Notes under the pieces: model-generated | Seen by the model: the letters and a program-made list of their open reading frames with translations, nothing else | The model's database searches: none | Told to the model about the DNA's origin: nothing | Assembly (NCBI RefSeq): GCF_900113695.1 | Contig: NZ_FOQH01000003.1 | Coordinates: 372,001-436,000 of the forward strand | From: Albimonas pacifica | Lineage (GTDB): Bacteria; Pseudomonadota; Alphaproteobacteria; Rhodobacterales; Rhodobacteraceae | Direction of reading: 5' to 3' | Length of the DNA stretch: 64,000 nt | Shown: positions 9,562-18,358 of the stretch, in pieces | How the letters are laid out: every line of letters begins with the position of its first letter | How positions within the stretch are numbered: the first letter of the stretch is position 1 | Program-made: the position numbers and the translations under genes

Positions 9562-10113
9562 ATGGCGCAGACCAAGGCGCGGCACGCGCTGGTGCTGGGG
9601 GGCGCGCGCTCGGGCAAGACCTCGTGCGCGCAGGGCTGGGCCGAGGCGCTGGGGCCGGCGCGGGTCTACCTCGCCACCGGCCAGGCCTTCGACGCCGAGA
9701 TGGAGGACCGCATCGCCCGCCACAAGGCCGAGCGGGGCGAGGGCTGGTCGACGGTGGAGGAGCCGCTGGACCTGCCCGCCGCCCTCGCGCTGGCCGCCGC
9801 CGCGCCGGGACCTGCGGCGCCGGACGTGCTGCTGGTCGACTGTCTGACGCTGTGGCTCTCGAACCTGATGCACCACGACCGCGACCCGGAGGCGGAGACG
9901 GCGGCGCTGCTGGCCGCCCTGGCGCAGGCGCCGCGCCCGGTGATCCTGGTCTCCAACGAGCTCGGCCTGGGCCTGGTGCCCGAGACCCCTCTCGGCCGCG
10001 CCTTCCGCGACGCGCAGGGGCGGCTGAACCAGGCGGCGGCGGCGGCGGTCGACGACGTGATCTTCGTCGCCGCCGGCCTGCCGCTGGTCCTGAAGGGCGC
10101 GCTTCCCGCCTGA
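9562..10113 (+). CDS. cobU: Adenosylcobinamide kinase / guanylyltransferase CobU (CobP)
   Basis: This bifunctional enzyme phosphorylates adenosylcobinamide and then transfers GMP to give adenosylcobinamide-GDP, the substrate for cobalamin synthase. The 183-residue protein has the P-loop GGARSGKTS at residues 13-21, a catalytic His candidate at His54 in RIARHKAERG, and the DCLTLWLSN and VSNELGLGLVPE blocks typical of CobU/CobP. An upstream GGGAGGA supports the start. It is divergent from cobT. The next gene downstream belongs to a different system 305 bases away. Confidence 0.95.
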   Translation: MAQTKARHALVLGGARSGKTSCAQGWAEALGPARVYLATGQAFDAEMEDRIARHKAERGEGWSTVEEPLDLPAALALAAAAPGPAAPDVLLVDCLTLWLSNLMHHDRDPEAETAALLAALAQAPRPVILVSNELGLGLVPETPLGRAFRDAQGRLNQAAAAAVDDVIFVAAGLPLVLKGALPA

Positions 10114-10418
10114 TGCTCCCGGCGCGCCCGGGCGCCGCCCTGGCCTCCGCACGACCCGGCGGAGAACGCCTCCGGACCCTCCGACCCGCCCCCAGGGCGC
10201 CCCAGCCCCGAGCCGGGGCCTCCCGCCGGCCGCGGGCGGGGCGGACGAGGGTGGGCGCCGATTGGGCCTTTGGGCGCCGGTTGGGCAGGGGGCTCTGCCG
10301 GAATGCCCGGGGCCGGCCCCCGGCGCCCTTGCGGCGCCCGGATCGGCCCCGGTCCGGGGGGCTGGCCCGAATCCTGCTTGAGCTTCGCCTGCGTCCACCG
10401 CCGGGAGGTCCCGCGTCC
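10114..10418. other. Intergenic region, cobU to TRAP system 1
   Basis: These 305 bases hold no convincing gene. The sequence is extremely GC-rich, with a small hairpin GGCGCC-cttgc-GGCGCC near 10320-10340 and several GGCCCC/GGGGCC inverted stretches that could terminate cobU transcription. A promoter for the TRAP operon is expected here, but I could not identify its hexamers. Confidence 0.4.
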
Positions 10419-10988
10419 ATGCCGATCCGCCCCACCCGATCCGCCGCGATCGCCGCCGCCGCGCGGCGCTGGAGCCTGCGGGTCAATTGGGTCGTCGAGC
10501 GCGCCTGCGTGGCGCTGCTGGCGCTGCTTGTGCTCGACGTCTGGCTGGGCGTGGCGGTGCGCTACGCGATCCCGCTGCCCCTGACCTTCACCGAGGAGCT
10601 GGCCCGCTACCTGATGATCTGGATGGCGCTGCTGGCGGTCAGCTCGGGGGTCGCCCATCGCGAGCACATCGGGGTCGAGTTCCTGTTCGCCCGCCTCCCC
10701 GCCCCGGTGCGGCGCTGGCTGGCGGTGGCCTTCGACCTCTGCGCCTTCGCCTTCTTCGCCGCCCTCTTCTGGTACGGGATCGCCTTCGCCGAGCGGGGCT
10801 TCTCCCGCCTGACGATGATCTACGCGATCCCCAAGGGCTATCCCTACCTGGGCGTGCCGCTGGCCGCCTTCCTGGCCTGCGTGCAGCTCGGCCTGATGAT
10901 CGTGCACGACTGGTTCGCCGAGGCCGCGCCCGAAACCGTGGGCGCCGCGACGCCCGACGCGGGCCGCAGGCTGGAAGGAGACGCGTGA
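10419..10988 (+). CDS. TRAP transporter small membrane subunit DctQ (system 1)
   Basis: This 189-residue protein has four hydrophobic helices and the DctQ signature in the second (RYLMIWMALLAVSSGVA, then HIGVEF). DctQ bridges the binding protein and the large DctM channel of Na+-dependent TRAP transporters. It has an unusually basic N-terminal tail before the first helix. The stop overlaps the dctM start (TGATG). The start has GGGAGG about ten bases upstream. The substrate is not shown by the sequence. Neighbouring carbamoylase and ammonia-lyase genes suggest amino-acid derivatives. Confidence 0.93.
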   Translation: MPIRPTRSAAIAAAARRWSLRVNWVVERACVALLALLVLDVWLGVAVRYAIPLPLTFTEELARYLMIWMALLAVSSGVAHREHIGVEFLFARLPAPVRRWLAVAFDLCAFAFFAALFWYGIAFAERGFSRLTMIYAIPKGYPYLGVPLAAFLACVQLGLMIVHDWFAEAAPETVGAATPDAGRRLEGDA

Positions 10989-12271
10989 TGGGCATCTACC
11001 TGGTTCCGCTCGCCTTCTTCGGGTTCCTCGCCTTCGGGATGCCGGTGGGCTTCGCGATCGGCATCGCGGGGATGATCGGCATCCTCGACATGGGTCCGCG
11101 CTTCATGACGATGGCGCCCGACCGGCTGTTCGCGGGGCTCGACCTGTTCCCGTTCCTCGCCATGCCGTTCTTCATCCTGGCGGGCGAGATCATGAACCGC
11201 TCGGGCATCACGCAGGGGCTGGTGAAGCTCGCCGAGGCGCTGGTGGGCTGGATGCGGGGCGGGATGGCGCATTCCAACATGGTCGCCTCGGTGATGTTCG
11301 CAGGCATCACCGGGTCGGCGACGGCGGATGCCGCCGCCTTCGGCAACACGCTGGCGCCGGCGATGCAGAAGGCGGGGTATTCGCGGCCCTACGCCTGCGC
11401 GGTGACGGCGGCCGGGTCGATCATCGGGCCGACGATCCCGCCCTCGACGCTGGCGATCATCTACGGCTCGATCATGGGCGTCTCGATCGCGGGGCTGTTC
11501 GCGGCGGGGATCCTGCCGGGGCTGCTGATCTGCGCGATCTGCATGGGCGTCATCGCCCTGACCGCGCGCCGCAAGGGGCTGCCGAAGGGCGAGGGGCGCC
11601 CGTCCTTCCGCATCGTCATCCAGGCCCTGCGCGAGGGGTTCCTGGCGGTGCTGCTGCCGGTGTTCATCCTGGGCTCGATCCTCGGCGGGATCGCCACGCC
11701 GACCGAGGCGGCGGCCATCGCGGTCGCCTATGCGCTGGTCGTGGGCGGGCTCGTGAACCGGGCGCTGAGCTGGCGCGACCTCTACGAGGTCTGCGTGCGG
11801 ACCACCCGGATCACCGGGGCGATCTTCCTGATCATCGCCTCGGCCACCATCCTGGGCTGGTGGATGACCTTCAACCAGATCCCGCAGGCGATCGCGGCGG
11901 CGATGCTGTCGGTGTCGTCGGAGCCGGTGGTGATCGTGGCCCTGATCCTGGCGCTGCTGCTGCTGATCGGGCTGGTGATGGACATCAACGCGACCCTGAT
12001 CATCCTCGCCCCCGTGCTGGCGCCCCTGACGGTCAAGATCGGCATGGACCCGGTCCATGCGGGGATCATGATCATCCTCGCGCTCAACATCTCGCTGATG
12101 ACGCCGCCCGTGGGCGCCTGCCTCTTCGTGCTCGCCTCCGTCACCGGGGAGAAGGTCGAGGCGATCGCGAAGGAGCTGTGGCCCTTCATCCTCGCCGAGG
12201 TCGGGATCCTGCTGGTGATCGCCTACTGGCCCGACCTCACCCTGTTCATTCCCCGCCTGCTCGGCCTCTGA
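10988..12271 (+). CDS. TRAP transporter large membrane subunit DctM (system 1)
   Basis: This is the channel subunit of the TRAP transporter: 427 residues, about twelve hydrophobic helices and the family blocks SVMFAGITGSATADAAAFG, IGPTIPPS, ATPTEAAAIAV and TPPVGACLFV. It couples substrate import to the sodium gradient. It is translationally coupled to dctQ (one-base overlap) and is followed 28 bases later by the binding protein gene. The length and motifs are complete. Confidence 0.96.
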   Translation: MGIYLVPLAFFGFLAFGMPVGFAIGIAGMIGILDMGPRFMTMAPDRLFAGLDLFPFLAMPFFILAGEIMNRSGITQGLVKLAEALVGWMRGGMAHSNMVASVMFAGITGSATADAAAFGNTLAPAMQKAGYSRPYACAVTAAGSIIGPTIPPSTLAIIYGSIMGVSIAGLFAAGILPGLLICAICMGVIALTARRKGLPKGEGRPSFRIVIQALREGFLAVLLPVFILGSILGGIATPTEAAAIAVAYALVVGGLVNRALSWRDLYEVCVRTTRITGAIFLIIASATILGWWMTFNQIPQAIAAAMLSVSSEPVVIVALILALLLLIGLVMDINATLIILAPVLAPLTVKIGMDPVHAGIMIILALNISLMTPPVGACLFVLASVTGEKVEAIAKELWPFILAEVGILLVIAYWPDLTLFIPRLLGL

Positions 12272-12299
12272 GCACGCGCCCCCCAGCCGGGAGACCGCC

Positions 12300-13340
12300 A
12301 TGTCCTTTCTCAAGACCGCCCTGACGGGCGCCGCGGCGGCCGTCGCGCTGGCCGGCCAGGCGCTGGCCGCCGACGTCACGATCCGGGTCGCGCACCTGAA
12401 CCCGGAGGATCCGTTCGCCTCCCACTCCGGCGCCATGGCCGCCGTGTTCAAGAGCCTGGTCGAATCCGCCTCGAACGGCGCGATCGAGGTGCAGCTGTTT
12501 CCCAACGGGCAGCTCGGCAAGGACGACGAGGTCGTCGACCAGGTGCGGGCGGGGATCGTGGAGTCGACGATCTCGTCGTCCGGCGGCATGGCCCAGCACT
12601 ATCCGCTGGTCGGGGTCTTCGACATTCCCTTCGCCTTCCCCAACATCGGCGTCGCCTCGAAGGTCATCACGAAGGAGAGCGACTTCGGGCGGACCTTCGT
12701 CGCCGACCTCGAGGGGGCGACCGGGCTGAAGGTGCTGGGGCTGATCGACTCGGGCGGGTTCTTCGCCTTCACCAACTCGAAGAAGCCCATCGAGACGGTG
12801 GCGGACATGCAGGGGCTGCGCATCCGCACCATGACCCTGCCGACGCATGAGGCGATGATCGCCTCGCTGGGCGGCCAGCCGACCCCGCTGCCCTGGGCCG
12901 AGGTCTACACCGCCCTGCAGACCGGCGTCGCCGACGGGCAGATGAACCCGGTGCCGATCATCGCCTTCGCCCGGTTCGACGAGGTGCAGAAATATCTCTC
13001 GATCACCAACCATGTGATCACGCCCTACATCTGGACGATGAACCGGGCGTTCTTCGACGGGCTGTCGCCGGAGCATCAGTACCTGGTGAACTGGGCCTCC
13101 GAGGTCGCCACCGAGGCCGGACGGTCCATGTCGCGCGTGATCGAGGCCTCGGAGAAGGGCCTGCCGGCGCTGGCCGCGAAGATGGAGGTCAACGTGGTCC
13201 CGCCCGAGGAGCAGGCCAGGTTCGCCGAGGCCGCCCAGCCCGCCGTCCGCGCCCTGATCGAGGCGCAGTACGGCGAGGCGGGGATCGCCATGCTCGACAG
13301 CCTGCTCGCCTCGGTCGAGGAGGAGAACGGCGCGTTCTGA
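12300..13340 (+). CDS. TRAP transporter substrate-binding protein DctP (system 1)
   Basis: This 346-residue periplasmic protein has a Sec signal peptide of about 23 residues ending AGQALA. The mature part is DctP-like: RVAHLNPEDPFASHSGA at the start, FPNGQLGKDDE, and GLRIRTM around the arginine that usually binds a substrate carboxylate. It would capture the ligand for the DctQM pair encoded just upstream. The start has GGGAGA six bases upstream. A carboxylated substrate such as an N-carbamoyl amino acid fits the neighbours but is inference. Confidence 0.95.
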   Translation: MSFLKTALTGAAAAVALAGQALAADVTIRVAHLNPEDPFASHSGAMAAVFKSLVESASNGAIEVQLFPNGQLGKDDEVVDQVRAGIVESTISSSGGMAQHYPLVGVFDIPFAFPNIGVASKVITKESDFGRTFVADLEGATGLKVLGLIDSGGFFAFTNSKKPIETVADMQGLRIRTMTLPTHEAMIASLGGQPTPLPWAEVYTALQTGVADGQMNPVPIIAFARFDEVQKYLSITNHVITPYIWTMNRAFFDGLSPEHQYLVNWASEVATEAGRSMSRVIEASEKGLPALAAKMEVNVVPPEEQARFAEAAQPAVRALIEAQYGEAGIAMLDSLLASVEEENGAF

Positions 13341-13428
13341 GCGCCGCCGAAACCGAGGGCCCCGGGGGACCCTGCGCGGCCGCAGGACGCGCGGAGGGGA
13401 AGGCGCCCTCCCGCCCGCCGCGCGGGGC

Positions 13429-13474
13429 GCCCCGGGCCTGACCCGGGGCCTCCCGCGGCCCGCGGCAGGCGCCG
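13429..13474. repeat. Dispersed hairpin repeat, family 2, copy 2
   Basis: GCCCCGGG-cctga-CCCGGGGC followed by CTCCCGCGGCCCGCGGCAGGC, lying between dctP and dpaL. The unit is shared with copies at 5593, 15704 and 56171. It could form an RNA hairpin that attenuates transcription between transporter and enzyme genes. Confidence 0.7.
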
Positions 13475-13520
13475 TCAGGGAGGCTTGCCGCAGCGTCGAA
13501 CCGAGACTAGAGCCGAGGAC

Positions 13521-14762
13521 ATGACCGCCGTGATCGACCGCCGGATGGGCGACGCGAAGGATTTCGCGCTGGCCCTGAACCCTCTCGCCTCCCGCGACGC
13601 GCCCTGGACCGCGGCGCAGGACGCGATCCTGTCCGACGCCGCCTTCGCGGCCGCCCGGGCGACGATCTCCTCCTGGCCCGGCTATGCGCCCACGCCGCTG
13701 GTCTCGCTGCCGGCGCTGGCGGGCGCGCTGGGGGTGGGCGAACTCCTCTACAAGGACGAAGGCGGGCGCTTCGGCCTGGGCTCCTTCAAGGCGCTGGGCG
13801 GGGCCTATGCGGTGGCGCGGCTGCTGCAGAAACGGCTCTCCGAGACGCTGGGGCGCGACGTCTCGATGGAGGAGGTGGTCTCGGTCGCCCATCCGCAGGC
13901 GGCCGCGGCGACGACCGTGTGCTGCGCGACCGACGGCAACCACGGCCGCTCGGTCGCCTGGGGGGCGCGCAACTTCGGGGCGGCTTGCGTGATCTTCATC
14001 CACGCCACGGTCTCGGAGGGGCGCAAGGCCGCCATCGAGGCCTATGGCGCCGAGGTCCGCCGCTGCGCGGGCAACTACGACGACAGCGTGCGCGAGGCGC
14101 AGGCGACGGCGGATCGCGAGGGGTGGTTCGTGGTCTCCGACACCTCCTATCCCGGCTACATGGACGTGCCGCGCGACGTCATGCAGGGCTACGAGATGAT
14201 GGCGGCGGAGGCCTGCGACGCCCTGGCCGAGCCCCCCACCCATGTCTTCATCCAGACCGGCGTCGGCGGGCTGGCGGCGGCCGTCGCCGCCCAGGCCGTC
14301 AGGCGCTGGGGCGCGGCGCGGCCGACGATCGTGCTGGCCGATCCGGATCGCGCGGCCTGCTGGCTGGAGAGCATCGTGGCGGGCAGGCCCACGGCGGTGG
14401 ACGGGGCGCTCGACACGCTGATGGCGGGGCTCGCCTGCGGCGAGGTCTCGGCGCTCGCCTGGGAGGTGCTCAAGGACCACGGCGACGCGGCGATGACGGC
14501 GCCGGACGCGGCGGCGGTCGAGGCGATGAACCGGCTGGCCCGACCCGAAGCCGGCGATCCCGCCATCGTGGCGGGCGAGAGCGCGGTGGCGGGGCTGGCC
14601 GCCCTGGTCAACGCGCTGGCCGACCCGCGGGCGGCCCGGGCGCTGGGTCTGGGCCCCGACAGCCGGGTGCTGCTGTTCGGCACCGAGGGCGACACCGACC
14701 CCGAGCTTTACGTCGAGCTGGTGGGCCTGAGCGCCGACCAGGTGCGCGCGGCCCGAGCCTGA
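13521..14762 (+). CDS. dpaL: Diaminopropionate ammonia-lyase
   Basis: This PLP enzyme converts 2,3-diaminopropionate (and often D-serine) to pyruvate and ammonia. The 413-residue protein has the beta/fold II PLP motif: the Schiff-base lysine Lys90 in LGSFKALGG, and Asp138 in ATDGNHGRSVAWG, matching the Asp that abstracts the D-isomer proton in the E. coli enzyme. A Gly-rich phosphate loop QTGVGGLAAA follows. ATG 13521 was preferred over an in-frame TTG 36 bases upstream because GAGG sits just before it. It is followed ten bases later by a carbamoylase-like gene. Confidence 0.88.
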   Translation: MTAVIDRRMGDAKDFALALNPLASRDAPWTAAQDAILSDAAFAAARATISSWPGYAPTPLVSLPALAGALGVGELLYKDEGGRFGLGSFKALGGAYAVARLLQKRLSETLGRDVSMEEVVSVAHPQAAAATTVCCATDGNHGRSVAWGARNFGAACVIFIHATVSEGRKAAIEAYGAEVRRCAGNYDDSVREAQATADREGWFVVSDTSYPGYMDVPRDVMQGYEMMAAEACDALAEPPTHVFIQTGVGGLAAAVAAQAVRRWGAARPTIVLADPDRAACWLESIVAGRPTAVDGALDTLMAGLACGEVSALAWEVLKDHGDAAMTAPDAAAVEAMNRLARPEAGDPAIVAGESAVAGLAALVNALADPRAARALGLGPDSRVLLFGTEGDTDPELYVELVGLSADQVRAARA

Positions 14763-14772
14763 GGAGACCGCC

Positions 14773-15684
14773 ATGTCCCGCAAGCTGATCGTCGCCGGCG
14801 CGCAGCTCGGCCCCATCGCCAGGGACGAGGACCGCGCCTCGGCCGTGGCGCGGCTCTGCGCGCTGATGCGCCGGGCGCACGCCCGCGGCGCCGAGCTGGT
14901 GGTGTTCCCCGAGCTGGCGCTGACCACCTTCTTCCCCCGCTGGTGGATGGAGGACCCGGCCGAGATCGACGCCTGGTTCGAGACCGAGATGCCCAACGCC
15001 GCCGTCGCGCCGCTGTTCGCGCTGGCGCGCGAGCTGGGGATCGGCTTCCACCTCGGCTACGCCGAGAGGACGCCGGAGGGGCGGCGTTTCAACACCGCGA
15101 TCCTGGTGGATGCGTCGGGCGAGATCCTCTCGAAATACCGCAAGATCCACCTGCCGGGGCATTTCGACGACCAGCCCTGGCGGCCGTTCCAGCATCTCGA
15201 GAAGAAGTATTTCGAGAAGGGCGACCTCGGCTGGCCGGTGGTCGACGGGTTCGGCGGCCGCATGGGCATCTGCATCTGCAACGACCGCCGCTGGCCGGAG
15301 ACCTGGCGCGTGCTGGGCCTGGGCGGGGCGGAGCTGGTCGTGCTGGGCTACAACACGCCCCTGCACTACCCGCCGGCGCCCGAGCACGACCACCTGCAGC
15401 ATTTCCACAACGAGCTCTCGGTGCAGGCGGGCTGCTACCAGAACGGGTTGTGGGCGGTGGCGGTGGCGAAGGCGGGGATGGAAGAGGGCTCGGAGCTGAT
15501 CGGCGGCTCGGTGATCGTGGCGCCGACGGGGGAGATCGTGGCGAAGGCCCAGACCGTGGGCGACGAGGTGATCTCGGCCGAGATCGACCTCGACCGCTGC
15601 GCCGAGATCCGGGCGAACATCTTCGACTTCAAGGCGCATCGCGAGCCCGGCGACTACGGCGCGATCACCGCGAAGAAGGGTTGA
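14773..15684 (+). CDS. N-carbamoyl-D-amino-acid hydrolase-like amidase
   Basis: This nitrilase-superfamily amidase of 303 residues matches the ~304-residue D-carbamoylases, which release D-amino acid, CO2 and ammonia from N-carbamoyl-D-amino acids. The Glu-Lys-Cys triad is visible: Glu47 in VVFPELAL, Lys124 in KYRKIHLPGH and Cys169 in GICICNDRRWPE. The family-specific DDQPWRPFQHLEKKYF and QAGCYQNG blocks are also present. It sits ten bases downstream of dpaL, so the D-amino acid product and the lyase are likely linked. Exact substrate range is unknown. Confidence 0.9.
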   Translation: MSRKLIVAGAQLGPIARDEDRASAVARLCALMRRAHARGAELVVFPELALTTFFPRWWMEDPAEIDAWFETEMPNAAVAPLFALARELGIGFHLGYAERTPEGRRFNTAILVDASGEILSKYRKIHLPGHFDDQPWRPFQHLEKKYFEKGDLGWPVVDGFGGRMGICICNDRRWPETWRVLGLGGAELVVLGYNTPLHYPPAPEHDHLQHFHNELSVQAGCYQNGLWAVAVAKAGMEEGSELIGGSVIVAPTGEIVAKAQTVGDEVISAEIDLDRCAEIRANIFDFKAHREPGDYGAITAKKG

Positions 15685-16005
15685 GCGGGCGACGGCGGGG
15701 CGCGCCCCGGGCCCGACCCGGGGCCTCTGGCCCTCGGGTTGCGCCGGGCGCAGGCGTGGATCGGGGGGAGCCGGCGGCGTCGCGCCTGCGGCCGGCCGCG
15801 CGCCCGCCCCCGGCGCGCCTCCCGCCCGCCCACCCCGGCCCGCCGGGGGCGGGCGCGCGGCTTCGAGCCGGGCGCTTGCGGCGGGCGGGGCAGGGCGCTT
15901 GCCTGTCGGCCGGTCCGCAAGGGGCTGGCGTCGGGCGCTCCGCCCGGTCATCCTGCGCGCCAAGCGCGGCCGGAGCAGCGCCGCGGCAGCAGGAGAGGAC
16001 CCCCC
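15685..16005. repeat. Intergenic region with family 2 repeat, copy 3
   Basis: These 321 bases between the carbamoylase and SDR genes hold no convincing gene. At 15704-15728 lies a partial family 2 repeat, GCCCCGGG-cccga-CCCGGGGC followed by CTC, without the longer tail of copies 1, 2 and 4. The rest is GC-rich, with no visible promoter. AGGAGAG at 15991-15997 is the Shine-Dalgarno for the SDR gene. Confidence 0.6.
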
Positions 16006-16785
16006 ATGCCCCATTCAACCCCCGTCGCCTTCGTCACCGGCGGCGGCACCGGCGTGGGCGCCGCCTCGGCGCTGATGCTGGCCGAGCGCGGGCTCGCCGT
16101 CGCCGTCAACTACTCGCGCTCCGCCGCGGAGGCCGAGGGCGTGGCCGAGGCCTGCCGGGCGAAGGGCGTCGAGGCTTTCGCGATCCAGGGCTCGGTCGGC
16201 TCGGACGCCGACTGCCGGCGGATGGCGGGGGAGGTCGAGGCGCGCTGGGGGCGGCTCGACGTGCTGATCAACGCGGCAGGCACCACGCGCTTCATCAGCC
16301 TGGGCGACCTCGAGACCGTGACCGAGGACGACTTCGACGCGATCATGGACGTGAACCTGAAGGGCGCGTTCTGGATGACGCGGGCGGCGGCTTCGATGCT
16401 GAAGGCGTCGGGGAAGGGGGCGGTGGTCTCGATCTCCTCGATGTCGGCGGTCACGGGGATGGGGAGCTCGATTCCCTACGCGTCCTCGAAGGGGGCGCTG
16501 AACACGATGACCCTGTCGCTGGCCCGCGCGCTGGCGCCGCGGGTGCGGGTCAACGCTATCCTGCCCGGCATGATCGACACGCGCTGGTTCCGGCAGAGCC
16601 TGGGGGAGCAGTCCGCCGTCTCGATCCGCGACCGGGCGGCGAAGGGCTCGGCGCTGGGCGACGTGTGCACGGCCGAGGACGTGGCGGCGGGGGCGATGTA
16701 CCTGGCGCTCGACGCCCGCACGATCACCGGCGAGCTGATGCAGATGGACGCCGGCGCCCTGCTGGGGCCGGCCGCCTTCGCCTGA
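16006..16785 (+). CDS. Short-chain dehydrogenase/reductase
   Basis: This classical SDR of 259 residues has the nucleotide-binding TGGGTGVG at residues 11-18, NAAG at 89-92, Asn117, and a catalytic Ser145-Tyr158-Lys162 set (YASSK). The IL-PGMIDT segment follows as expected. It oxidises or reduces an alcohol/carbonyl with NAD(P), but the substrate cannot be read from the sequence. It lies downstream of the dpaL-carbamoylase pair on the same strand. Its last 62 bases overlap the 3' end of the oppositely oriented sugar dehydrogenase gene. Confidence 0.93.
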   Translation: MPHSTPVAFVTGGGTGVGAASALMLAERGLAVAVNYSRSAAEAEGVAEACRAKGVEAFAIQGSVGSDADCRRMAGEVEARWGRLDVLINAAGTTRFISLGDLETVTEDDFDAIMDVNLKGAFWMTRAAASMLKASGKGAVVSISSMSAVTGMGSSIPYASSKGALNTMTLSLARALAPRVRVNAILPGMIDTRWFRQSLGEQSAVSIRDRAAKGSALGDVCTAEDVAAGAMYLALDARTITGELMQMDAGALLGPAAFA

Positions 16786-18082
16786 GCGCGAGCAGACCCA
16801 GCCCCGCCGAAAGCCCCGTCGCCAGCGTCAGGCCGGCGGCGGGCAGGGGCACGGGGGCGGCGAGGGCCGAGGCGACCTCGAACACGTCGCCGTCCTGGTC
16901 GAAGAGATAGAGCCGCCCCGCCCCGTCCTGCCCGAAGCCCACGGTGCGCGAGAGCGCGCCCGAGCGCTCGACCGTCTCCCAAAGCGTCGCGGCCGAGACC
17001 GCCCCGCCCTCGAAGGCCAGCGACCACACCGGCGGCCCCTCGCCGATCGCGCCCCAGCCCAGCAGGTCGGAGAACAGGTAGCGCCCGTCGAGCGCCGCCA
17101 GCGGCCCGTGGTAGACGAGCCCGCCGGTGATCGAGGCCCGCGCGCCGCTGTCCGCCCAGACGTATTCGAAGACCGGATCGAGGGGCGGGACCTCCGGGTT
17201 CAGGTCCCCCGCGCCGGGGGCCGAGCCCTCGAACGCCGCCCAGCCGTAGTTGCCGCCGGGCGCGATCAGGTTCACCTCCTCGCGCGCGTTCTCGCCCACG
17301 TCGGCCACGGGGAACAGGCCCGAGAGCGGGTCGTGCTTGCCCTTGAACGGGTTGCGCAGGCCGATGGCCCAGAGGGCGGGGTCGGCGCCGGGGCCGAAGT
17401 CGGGATTGCCGGCCGGGATGGCGTAGTTGTTCGCGGGGTCGTCGGGATAGGCGTCGCCGCGCGGGTCGATGCGCAGCACCTTGCCCAGCCGGCTGGTCAC
17501 GTCCTGCGAAGGGCCGGCGTCGCCCGCGAAGGCGCCGTTGCTGTCGCCGGTGGTCAGGAACAGCATGCCGGCGTCGTCGAAGCTGATCGCGCCGCCGTAG
17601 TGCAGGCCCGGCCTGCCGTCGGGCCGGGCCTCGATGGTCGCCACACGCCGTTGGGAGGCGGGGTCGGCGACGAGCCCGGAGGAGGCGTATTCCACCACCA
17701 CGTTGCGCCGGTCGACGGTGGCGCCCGAGAGATAGAACCGCCCGCTGTCGGCGAAGTCCGGCGCCAGGGCGATGGAGAAGGCGCCCGAGGCGCTCGAGGC
17801 GCCAAGGTCGACGCCGTCGACCACCGCCGCCTCGAGCATCACCTGCGTGGTCCCCGCGGCGCGGTCGACCACGAGGACGCGGCCGGAATATTCCAGCATC
17901 GCGATCCGGTCGGGCTGGCCCGGCAGCGCCACGGCGTCGATCACGAAGCTCTCGACGTCGAGGCCCGCGACGGGCGCGAGGTCGAGCCGCCCGGCCTGGG
18001 CCGCGCCGGCGCTCAGGCAGGCCGTCAGCATGGTCCCCGCCGCGGCGCCGCGCAGGGCGCCTCGCACAAGCCGCTTCGTCAT
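16724..18082 (-). CDS. PQQ-type sugar (glucose/sorbosone) dehydrogenase with VPLPA-CTERM anchor
   Basis: This 452-residue exported beta-propeller belongs to the glucose/sorbosone dehydrogenase (soluble PQQ-GDH-like) family. It has a signal peptide ending AGAAQA and the blocks PGQPDRIAMLEYSGRV, FSIALAPDFADSGRFYL, FLTTGDSN, GKVLRIDPRGDAYPDDP, ALWAIGLRNPF, DVGENAREEVN and GGNYGWAAFEG. The C-terminus has VPLPA at residue 411, a hydrophobic helix and an Arg cluster: a VPLPA-CTERM sorting signal, with a longer basic tail than usual. ATG 18082 was chosen because translation further upstream only reads through a 7-base tandem repeat. The 3' end overlaps the SDR gene. Confidence 0.88.
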   Translation of the reverse strand: MTKRLVRGALRGAAAGTMLTACLSAGAAQAGRLDLAPVAGLDVESFVIDAVALPGQPDRIAMLEYSGRVLVVDRAAGTTQVMLEAAVVDGVDLGASSASGAFSIALAPDFADSGRFYLSGATVDRRNVVVEYASSGLVADPASQRRVATIEARPDGRPGLHYGGAISFDDAGMLFLTTGDSNGAFAGDAGPSQDVTSRLGKVLRIDPRGDAYPDDPANNYAIPAGNPDFGPGADPALWAIGLRNPFKGKHDPLSGLFPVADVGENAREEVNLIAPGGNYGWAAFEGSAPGAGDLNPEVPPLDPVFEYVWADSGARASITGGLVYHGPLAALDGRYLFSDLLGWGAIGEGPPVWSLAFEGGAVSAATLWETVERSGALSRTVGFGQDGAGRLYLFDQDGDVFEVASALAAPVPLPAAGLTLATGLSAGLGLLALRRRRPAPAGRRRPSASARR

Positions 18083-18153
18083 CGAAAGTCCCCGGTCCCA
18101 AAACATCGGACGCCGGTCAGCTTGCCCCGGCGTCGCCCGTCGCGCCAGCGTTT

Positions 18154-18230
18154 CCACGCTCCACGCTCCACGCTCCACGCTCCACGCTCCACGCTCCACG
18201 CTCCACGCTCCACGCTCCACGCTCCACGCC
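18154..18230. repeat. Eleven-copy 7-bp tandem repeat
   Basis: Ten perfect copies of CCACGCT and one final CCACGCC lie in tandem, 72-148 bases upstream of the sugar dehydrogenase start and about 130 bases upstream of hyuA. All three frames stay open across the array because 7 is not a multiple of 3 and no stop is formed, which generates false N-terminal extensions. Such arrays change length by slippage, so they could tune the divergent promoters. Confidence 0.95.
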
Positions 18231-18358
18231 CCAAGCCCGGCGTCCGGCGCCGGAACGGCTTCCCCATGGCACGGCGCTTGCTAGGATCGCGGCATGACGC
18301 GCCCCGCCCCCAGACCCGCCCCTCGCCCCGCCCGCCGCCTGCAAGCGGAGGTCCCGCG

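Noticed and set aside
18083-18220. N-terminal extension of the sugar dehydrogenase through the 7-bp array
   Set aside because: The extension would place a Trp/Glu/Arg repeat before a clear signal peptide that begins at 18082.
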